Of a stretch of DNA of 42,900 nt, positions 37,072-42,900 are shown in pieces. This DNA comes from Cryomorphaceae bacterium (GTDB lineage Bacteria > Bacteroidota > Bacteroidia > Flavobacteriales_D > Sanyastnellaceae). The position numbers were made by a program, and so were the translations under genes. Where the stretch lies: contig WGNM01000019.1 in the NCBI GenBank assembly GCA_016124575.1, positions 1 to 42,900 on the forward strand, given 5' to 3'. Position 1 is the first letter of the stretch; every line of letters starts with the position of its first letter. The notes under the pieces were generated by a model. The model searched no databases, had not been told where the DNA came from, and saw nothing but the letters and a program-made list of their open reading frames with translations.

Positions 37072-37107
37072 TTTAACATTTTAATTGATTTACTTAACAA
37101 TGTTAAA
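37072..37107. repeat. Inverted repeat TTTAACATT / AATGTTAAA upstream of the T9SS cargo
   Basis: TTTAACATT (37072-37080) and AATGTTAAA (37099-37107) are exact reverse complements with an 18-base spacer. The spacing of about three helical turns centre to centre would suit a dimeric regulator binding both arms, or a leader hairpin. It is 17 bases before the upstream ATG at 37124. Confidence 0.5.
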
Positions 37108-37139
37108 CCAAAACTCAAAACCAATGAAAACTATTTTTA

Positions 37140-37151
37140 CCCCCCCCCCCC
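37140..37151 (+). repeat. Poly-C tract of 12 bases, possible phase-variable or error-prone site
   Basis: Twelve consecutive C residues lie between an ATG at 37124 (MKTIFT...) and the annotated start at 37231. With 12 C the upstream frame stops after 15 codons; with 13 C it would read on in frame into the 1376-residue protein with no stop, and with 14 C it would stop. Such a tract is prone to slippage in replication and to errors in sequencing. Both explanations are open. Confidence 0.85.
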
Positions 37152-37230
37152 TTCAAGTTTCAACTCGCTAATTAACAGCGGATTAACTTACGAAAAAACT
37201 ACCTGTGTTCACACATTTTTTGCCTTCTTC

Positions 37231-40200
37231 ATGCTGTGTGTATTATCACTTTTTCATCCCAATCATTCGCAAGCCCAAATGCCATTGTGGTCTGTTGGTA
37301 CCCAACTTGTAGCATTTGATGGCAGCTCGACAAATGTTAGCTCTTTGCCCACTCCTGCAGCAGTTCCGGGATATCCTGCTTATTACGTTTACAACGGTGC
37401 CATTCCACAAAATCACCAACACGTGCAGTTCAATGACCAAGGTGAATTGCTTTTTTTCATTGTAGATGGGATGATTTATAATAGTGCTGGTTATTTAATC
37501 TTACCCAATGCCCAAACAACCTCAAATTTTGAGGTCTATCCCAATTTCAAAGAATGTAACGAAATAGCCATTACTGCAATACCCGGTAAGTGCAGCATGT
37601 TTCTTGTCTTTTACTCTTCCCACAATTTGGACGTGACATCCAGCGAACAATCAACCCCAAAATATTTGGTGATCGATATGCTCGAAGACAATCACTTGTG
37701 GGGGAATAGTTTTCCGCAAAAAGGAGAAGTTTTAAAAACTGAACCTGAAAGCATGTATGAATCTCGTGGACTCATGCATCTTCATTATTCGAGCTACCCT
37801 TCATCGAGTGTAATTGCTTTTGCTGGACCAAACGAAGATGATTTTAGCCATATTTTCGACCCAACGGATGGGGCTGGAAAAGAGGGGGCTATTCACTTTG
37901 ATATTGCTGTAGAGCAAGAAAACACATCTTTCATCATTGCCGTGGCTGACCAGCGTGATGTAAGTTTAACTAGATTTAATTCGTCGTCTGTTTCAGCTCC
38001 AAGCATATATAATTATTCCTCGGTGGGAACCACACGCGCATCTCACGGTGAAGTTGAGTTGATTAAAACTGGCACAAGTGGTTTCCGGTTAGCTTGGACT
38101 GATTCACATGATTATGGATCTATTAACACGGATGAACAAATCATCTATTTATCCAATGTTAGTAACAGCCTTGCCATAACCAACACACAAGATATAATTC
38201 TGACGGCTGCCCTTGGGCAACAACACCATATTTCAGGCCTTGAATTTAGCCCAAGTGGACAATACCTCTACTACACGAAAAGATTTCCGCATGAAATCGG
38301 TTATATAAACACAACCTCGTTCAGTATTAATGATATCAGCAACCTCATTCCGAATACGTCTGACTATACACTAACCAAAATTGAAATTGGAGTAGACGCA
38401 CCAAACAACACTCCCGTTATATATTTTGGCTCACCAAATGGTTTTGGTCAATTAAGGAATGTAAACACTCCGCAAAACTTGACATGGTCAAGTCAGTCGC
38501 CCATGAACAACGGGATTAATGGTGTGCCACTCGCCATTGATGCTTGGAATGGTAGCGCCTTGTTTTATAATCTTCACGGACAAAACGATAACATTCAGGC
38601 TGTTGCCGATGCGTTGAGCTCACAAACATGTTGCTTAGAGATGCAGAATGTTACAGGCGTGCAAGGAATGTCGGTAAACACAACCTTGGATGGCACATGG
38701 ACCTATGCCAGCAACCCTTTTGGAGTGTCGTCGGGCCCTGTCCGCATTGTTGATGACCTCGTTTTTCAAACAGGCACCATCACCACCATCGACAATATGG
38801 TGTTTGAGTTCGATCAGGACGCCGATGTTATAATTGAGAAAGGCGCGAGGGTAACATTGAGAAACAACTCTTTGTGGACGGCCATTTCGTGCGCTGATAA
38901 AATGTGGCCGGGGGTCAACTTGCTTGGGACAACGAACGCACAGAACAGTATAGACCAATTTCCAACCACCGGTGGAGACCAGGGTAATTTTTTAATAGAA
39001 AACTCTACCATTGAATATGCCATGATAGGGGTCGAAGTGGGAACCACCTCGTTGACCGGAGGCGGATATTTACGCGCGACCAATAGTACCTTTCTAAACT
39101 GCAGAAACGGAGTATGGTTTCGCAAATACCACTATGAGAACACAAATGAAAACTATGTTCAGAACCTAAGCTTTTTTATTGACTGCACGTTTAAAACAGA
39201 CATTAATTACAGAGAGGTTCCTGCAGCACATGCCCAATTATACGACGTTGACGGAATTAAATTCTTAGATTGTTCATTCTTGAACACCAATGCCAACAAC
39301 ATGCCTTGGTGGAATCGTGGAACGGGTATTCGATCATTTCGATCGAGCTTTTTGGTAGAAGGCGAAAACAATGAGTACATCCCCGCCCCTATTGAACAAG
39401 AACCTACAACGTTTTACAAGTTGCAATACGGCATACGCAGCTATGGTTTCAACAACCCTTTGGCGTTTTACAAATGCCGCAACATGGAGTTTCAGCAGTG
39501 TCTGTATGGTATCACCAACTACAATACCGACAACGTGCAAATCTACTTGAACAATTTCTTGCTGCCCGATGCTTCTGGTTATACCTCCAACAACACCATG
39601 GAGCGGGGTATTTACCTCACCAATAGCACAGGTTACACTGTAGAACAAAACGTTTTTCAAGGATTTGATGACTTTACCGTTAATGAAGACTACCCATGCG
39701 CACTCGGCATTTGGGTAGATAATAGCGGGGATGCTGCCAATGAAATACGAAACAACGACTTTGATGAAATGAAGTTGGGGACGTATGTGACGCGGAATAA
39801 TCGCTATTTCATATCAGGTATAGACGAGCCTGGTGAAGGAGATGATGATGGTACAACAGACCAAACTGGCCTTCAACTTTTCTGCAACACCTACTCCAAT
39901 GGCCAAACGGATATATTCCGTGACGCAAACACCTTGATGCGTCAAGACCAAGGTGGAAATCAAGGAACAACCCAAAATGGCCTGCCCTATGTAATTCTTG
40001 CTGGTAATCGCTTCAGTGCACCTGATTGCAATGGTTTCTCCAGTGATTTCGTGGTTGATCCACAGAATGTGTTCTATAATGTATATTGGTCTCATTCTGA
40101 TGCCAATACCATACCTGACTGCGGTGGCACGAGCAACGTACAGGGTCCCACTTTTGGAATGGATTTGTTGACGAATTCAGAAAGCCTAGTACCATATAAC

Positions 40201-41361
40201 GACCTAGATTGCCCCAACAGATTTGAAGTTTCAGGCGGCGGGCATAACCCTAGTAATATAGCTGTTTTGGTTGATCAATTGAATGCCGTAAAAACAGAAT
40301 TGGAAACTGCACGAAACACTTACAATCAGGTTGTAGATGACAATCAGAAACAAAGTACGCTCGATGTGCTTTCGGAAGCTTTTCCACAAGAAAGCCAGTA
40401 TTACAGGGACCTTCTTATCCAACGCTACCCACTAAGTAATGAAGTGTTACGCAAAATGATTGCACAGTCAGAGCGACTAAGCTCGTGGCATCTTACTGAA
40501 ATATTACTTGTCAATAGCCCTTTGAATAAAGAAATACTGTTTGAAATTGAAAATTCAGATATCCTTAGTGATTTCTTTATGTCTTTCCTATACAATGCTG
40601 ATAGTGGGGCAAGTTTACGTAGGTTGATGGAACAAAACATCCTTGGTCTTGCCTCTGAGCGTGATCAGCTTATTCAGGCCATTGCAAACGCCGGTTTGAA
40701 TTATGAAGCGGATTCAGAAATAGAGGCTGAAAACCCACTGTATTTTCAAGAGTACTTAGATGCTCTGGCTACACAAAATGGTTCAACTGCATTGCGAATT
40801 CGCGCTGCAAATTATGCTTCTCGAGGAGCGTACTTAGCTGCATTGGAACTTATCGAAAACGAACCTTTGCTCACCTCCTATGCTGAAATCTTACAATTGG
40901 AACAAGCGGTGAATGGCGATTGGAGTTCATTGAATGAGGCACAAATTTCTTATTTGTGGAATATCTATAACACAGAATCTGACTACAGCAACAGTTTAGC
41001 ACTTTCAATCCTTCAGGAAATTGGTGCCGTTGACTTCGAACCAGAACCTCGTGTGCCCATTCAATTTCGCTCATTAGAACTGGGGAACAACAAAACGGCT
41101 GATGAACTGCCTTTGCTTGGTGTATGGCCTAACCCAGCTTCTGGGTCTGCTTGGCTTCACTATCCAATAGAAGCAGACGATCATGGTACTATTCAACTTT
41201 TTGACCCGCAAGGCCGGTTGGTAGATTCGTTTCAACCAAAATCCAATGGACTGGTAGAACTTAAAGTTGATGATTATGAAAGTGGTGTCTACATCGTTCA
41301 ATTGGTTGCCTTCAACAAGATTGTGGAAACAATCAAATTCACGGTGGTGAGTCGAAAATAA
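37231..41361 (+). CDS. Large T9SS-secreted beta-helix protein
   Basis: This 1376-residue protein starts MLCVLSLFHPNHSQAQ, a short signal peptide lacking positive residues; the upstream in-frame codons (TFFAFF) would lengthen its hydrophobic core if the poly-C tract were one base longer. Residues about 17-480 are beta-rich and include propeller-like readout segments (GLEFSPSGQYLYYTKRFPHE). Residues about 486-990 have the short-strand, Asn-rich pattern of a right-handed beta-helix (IENSTIEYAMIGVEVGTTSL, ATNSTFLNCRNGVWF, GIYLTNSTGYTVEQNVFQGF). Residues about 1010-1280 are mainly helical. The last 85 residues (GVWPNPASGSAWLHYPIEAD, IQLFDPQGRLVDS, YESGVYIVQLVAFNK) are a T9SS type A sorting domain. 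Substrate and role are unknown; secretion by T9SS is well supported. A hairpin and a second T9SS cargo follow. Confidence 0.9.
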   Translation: MLCVLSLFHPNHSQAQMPLWSVGTQLVAFDGSSTNVSSLPTPAAVPGYPAYYVYNGAIPQNHQHVQFNDQGELLFFIVDGMIYNSAGYLILPNAQTTSNFEVYPNFKECNEIAITAIPGKCSMFLVFYSSHNLDVTSSEQSTPKYLVIDMLEDNHLWGNSFPQKGEVLKTEPESMYESRGLMHLHYSSYPSSSVIAFAGPNEDDFSHIFDPTDGAGKEGAIHFDIAVEQENTSFIIAVADQRDVSLTRFNSSSVSAPSIYNYSSVGTTRASHGEVELIKTGTSGFRLAWTDSHDYGSINTDEQIIYLSNVSNSLAITNTQDIILTAALGQQHHISGLEFSPSGQYLYYTKRFPHEIGYINTTSFSINDISNLIPNTSDYTLTKIEIGVDAPNNTPVIYFGSPNGFGQLRNVNTPQNLTWSSQSPMNNGINGVPLAIDAWNGSALFYNLHGQNDNIQAVADALSSQTCCLEMQNVTGVQGMSVNTTLDGTWTYASNPFGVSSGPVRIVDDLVFQTGTITTIDNMVFEFDQDADVIIEKGARVTLRNNSLWTAISCADKMWPGVNLLGTTNAQNSIDQFPTTGGDQGNFLIENSTIEYAMIGVEVGTTSLTGGGYLRATNSTFLNCRNGVWFRKYHYENTNENYVQNLSFFIDCTFKTDINYREVPAAHAQLYDVDGIKFLDCSFLNTNANNMPWWNRGTGIRSFRSSFLVEGENNEYIPAPIEQEPTTFYKLQYGIRSYGFNNPLAFYKCRNMEFQQCLYGITNYNTDNVQIYLNNFLLPDASGYTSNNTMERGIYLTNSTGYTVEQNVFQGFDDFTVNEDYPCALGIWVDNSGDAANEIRNNDFDEMKLGTYVTRNNRYFISGIDEPGEGDDDGTTDQTGLQLFCNTYSNGQTDIFRDANTLMRQDQGGNQGTTQNGLPYVILAGNRFSAPDCNGFSSDFVVDPQNVFYNVYWSHSDANTIPDCGGTSNVQGPTFGMDLLTNSESLVPYNDLDCPNRFEVSGGGHNPSNIAVLVDQLNAVKTELETARNTYNQVVDDNQKQSTLDVLSEAFPQESQYYRDLLIQRYPLSNEVLRKMIAQSERLSSWHLTEILLVNSPLNKEILFEIENSDILSDFFMSFLYNADSGASLRRLMEQNILGLASERDQLIQAIANAGLNYEADSEIEAENPLYFQEYLDALATQNGSTALRIRAANYASRGAYLAALELIENEPLLTSYAEILQLEQAVNGDWSSLNEAQISYLWNIYNTESDYSNSLALSILQEIGAVDFEPEPRVPIQFRSLELGNNKTADELPLLGVWPNPASGSAWLHYPIEADDHGTIQLFDPQGRLVDSFQPKSNGLVELKVDDYESGVYIVQLVAFNKIVETIKFTVVSRK

Positions 41362-41370
41362 ATTACTTAA

Positions 41371-41400
41371 GCACAGGTCAGGAAAATGCCTGGCCTGTGC
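41371..41400. terminator. Strong hairpin between two T9SS cargo genes
   Basis: GCACAGGTCAGG (41371-41382) and CCTGGCCTGTGC (41389-41400) form a 12-pair stem with one wobble pair and a six-base loop (AAAATG). It lies 9 bases after the upstream stop and 15 bases before the next ATG. Downstream sequence is only modestly T-rich (CTAACTTTAAT), so it may be a terminator, an attenuator or a translational hairpin. Confidence 0.55.
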
Positions 41401-41415
41401 CTAACTTTAATATGC

Positions 41416-42900
41416 ATGAAACACCTAGCAATAACCTTTTTCGTTCTAAGCACTATTGTTGCACACGCCCAATGGCCGCAGTTCAACCGTGCTCACCCGG
41501 TGGCGTGTCAATCGCCGGCATTTAATTACACGGCTCATGGAGCCTTTGAGAATGTGTTTGTAATAGATACCCTTCCCAATTTCTACGACGGCTATTTATT
41601 GTTTGGGAGTGGGATACTTGAACACCCTGATAGTGTTGAAAATTATACCAGAACTTTCGCTGCAAAATGCAATACCAATGGCGACTTGGTTTGGTGGCGC
41701 AGATATGATGATGAAGGAATTGATCAAAATGAACAATGGTATAATTTTTTTGACGGCAATCCAGGTGGAATGATTTTAAATCACCTGGGACAAATCACTT
41801 CAATCTACACAACGTTTGTAGATTCAGATTCATTTAACGAAGAAACAAAAAATTATCTCGTAACCTTTGACATTCAAGGGGAAATACTCAGTCAGCACCT
41901 AGTAGATAGCAGTCTGGCGAACTTTTCGTTCAACGGCTTAATCGAAGATCTAACCGATTCAACATATGTCACTTACGGATGGAGACAGAGTCCTTCGGAT
42001 GTAATGAACTACGTTCCTCCTAGCGCCTTTCTAATGAAAATAGACACCCTTGGTAATGAAATTTGGTTAAAGGAATACTCCAACGCTTTTTCGGTGTGGC
42101 CAGGGGGCGGCGTTGTAAAGGCCATGGATGGTGGCTTTTGGGTGACCATTGAAAAAGGAAACAATGCTTGTAGCGATGGCTTTTTTGCCAATACAGATTT
42201 GGTGGTTATTAAAACTGATGAATTCGGCAACGAGGAAGATCGAATTGTTCTAGGTGGTGTTTGTGGGAAAGAAATGGGCACCGTCTATGAATATGAACAA
42301 GATAAAATCATTCTTGCAGGAAGGATGACCCTTGAAGAAACCAATTTAGCTGGTATTCCTTACGAAGGTTTTCTTTATACTACCTTGTTAGAACAACAAG
42401 CCGATGAAACAATATCTGAAACTGGGCCAATGAAACAATATATACAGACTTTCGATGGGAATTTTGTTGATTTTCATGTCCTACCCGATGGTACTTTTTT
42501 AATTGTGAATGATGCTGGTTTTACTGAGGCAAATGGAACTGGACCAGATGGTAGAGTAATGGGCTGCTTGCTAAAACTAGACGAAAACAGAGATAGTATT
42601 TGGGCCAAAACTTATACTGTCTATGATAATGTACCTACTATTGAAAACATGCCTTTTGCGCAACATTATATTCTTGACTCAAAAACAACACCCGATGGTG
42701 GCCTTGTATGCAGTGGCTGGATTCAACAGCATGAACAAGACCCCAACCCTTTCTTACAAACCCCCTGGCTCTTCAAAGTAGACTCCCTCGGCTGCCTAGA
42801 GCCAGGTTGTCACTTGGTGAACGTAGAAGAAATCACCATAGGTCTTGAAAACACCCTCTCTGCCTACCCAAACCCAACCTCCGGACTGGCAAACATCACC
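41416..42900 (+). CDS. T9SS-secreted protein, C-terminus beyond window
   Basis: The frame opens at ATG 41416 (MKHLAITFFVLSTIVAHAQ, a signal peptide) and stays open to the window end, giving 495 residues with no stop. The body is a repeated 'value readout' pattern like that of large Bacteroidota T9SS cargos (YLLFGSGILEHPDSVENYTR, AKCNTNGDLVWWRRYDDEGI, VKAMDGGFWVTIEKGNNACS, KTTPDGGLVCSGW). Near the edge the sequence CLEPGCHLVNVEE, then LSAYPNPTSGLANIT, is the start of a T9SS type A sorting domain, so only about 60-70 residues are likely to be missing. It lies 54 bases after the beta-helix protein on the same strand. Function unknown; export by T9SS is well supported. Confidence 0.88.
   Translation, partial: MKHLAITFFVLSTIVAHAQWPQFNRAHPVACQSPAFNYTAHGAFENVFVIDTLPNFYDGYLLFGSGILEHPDSVENYTRTFAAKCNTNGDLVWWRRYDDEGIDQNEQWYNFFDGNPGGMILNHLGQITSIYTTFVDSDSFNEETKNYLVTFDIQGEILSQHLVDSSLANFSFNGLIEDLTDSTYVTYGWRQSPSDVMNYVPPSAFLMKIDTLGNEIWLKEYSNAFSVWPGGGVVKAMDGGFWVTIEKGNNACSDGFFANTDLVVIKTDEFGNEEDRIVLGGVCGKEMGTVYEYEQDKIILAGRMTLEETNLAGIPYEGFLYTTLLEQQADETISETGPMKQYIQTFDGNFVDFHVLPDGTFLIVNDAGFTEANGTGPDGRVMGCLLKLDENRDSIWAKTYTVYDNVPTIENMPFAQHYILDSKTTPDGGLVCSGWIQQHEQDPNPFLQTPWLFKVDSLGCLEPGCHLVNVEEITIGLENTLSAYPNPTSGLANIT

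Larger units (their letters stand above)
36978..37230. other. AT-rich intergenic region with an inverted repeat and a poly-C tract
   Basis: I see no complete gene. It holds an inverted repeat (37072-37107) and the poly-C tract (37140-37151), both described separately, and an ATG at 37124 whose 15-codon frame MKTIFTPPPPLQVSTR ends at 37171. A CTGTTTTTTT run near 37048-37057 could belong to an FtsX terminator, but no convincing stem accompanies it. Confidence 0.5.

Overview
The window looks like a chromosomal segment of a gliding- or type IX secretion (T9SS)-type member of the Bacteroidota, probably Flavobacteriales or a relative. The evidence is protein content: a CHU_C-type gliding-motility C-terminal domain, T9SS type A sorting domains, a PorP/SprF-family protein, a PorE-like OmpA protein, a Reg_prop/LytS kinase with a LytTR regulator, a TonB receptor next to a DUF4249 lipoprotein, a DUF4412 protein, and promoter-like TAnnTTTG elements. 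Species cannot be named from the sequence alone. I see no phage, IS element, CRISPR array or rRNA; one tRNA (Leu, anticodon CAA) is present.

Layout. 1-2519 (minus): a small secreted protein followed by a large secreted protein with thrombospondin type 3 calcium repeats, cut by the window edge; their upstream region is unusually rich in repeats. 2714-5607 (minus): tRNA-Leu with a clear terminator, a secreted 513-residue protein of unknown function, and a trimeric YadA-head-like protein built from 14-residue repeats. 5660-8036 (minus): an orphan-style sensor kinase and a NarL-type regulator separated by a terminator. 8271-23528 (plus): the centrepiece, a tightly spaced four-gene cluster: a 3397-residue adhesin with an IgGFc-binding-like N-terminus, 31 repeats of about 88 residues and a T9SS C-terminal domain; a PorP/SprF protein; a PorE-like TPR/propeller/OmpA protein; and a TPR-type histidine kinase. 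23562-31102 (minus): a DUF4412 protein, a LytTR regulator plus its propeller-type kinase, and an AsmA-like protein. 31269-36977 (plus): a Mn-type superoxide dismutase with a lipoprotein signal, a SlyD-like FKBP, a TonB receptor with its DUF4249 lipoprotein, and FtsX. 37231-42900 (plus): a 1376-residue beta-helix protein with a T9SS sorting domain preceded by a 12-base poly-C tract, then a second T9SS cargo cut by the window end.

How the genes fit together. The giant-adhesin cluster resembles the sprB-sprF arrangement of Flavobacterium johnsoniae (adhesin exported by T9SS, held at the surface with the help of a SprF-type protein, with an OmpA/PorE-type protein anchoring to peptidoglycan). The additional, apparently co-transcribed TPR histidine kinase is the least expected member and the best candidate for an undescribed regulatory link between cell-surface adhesin assembly and signalling. 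The second point worth checking is the poly-C tract at 37140-37151: adding one C would fuse an upstream ATG in frame to the 1376-residue T9SS cargo, so it could be a phase-variable start or a sequencing error.
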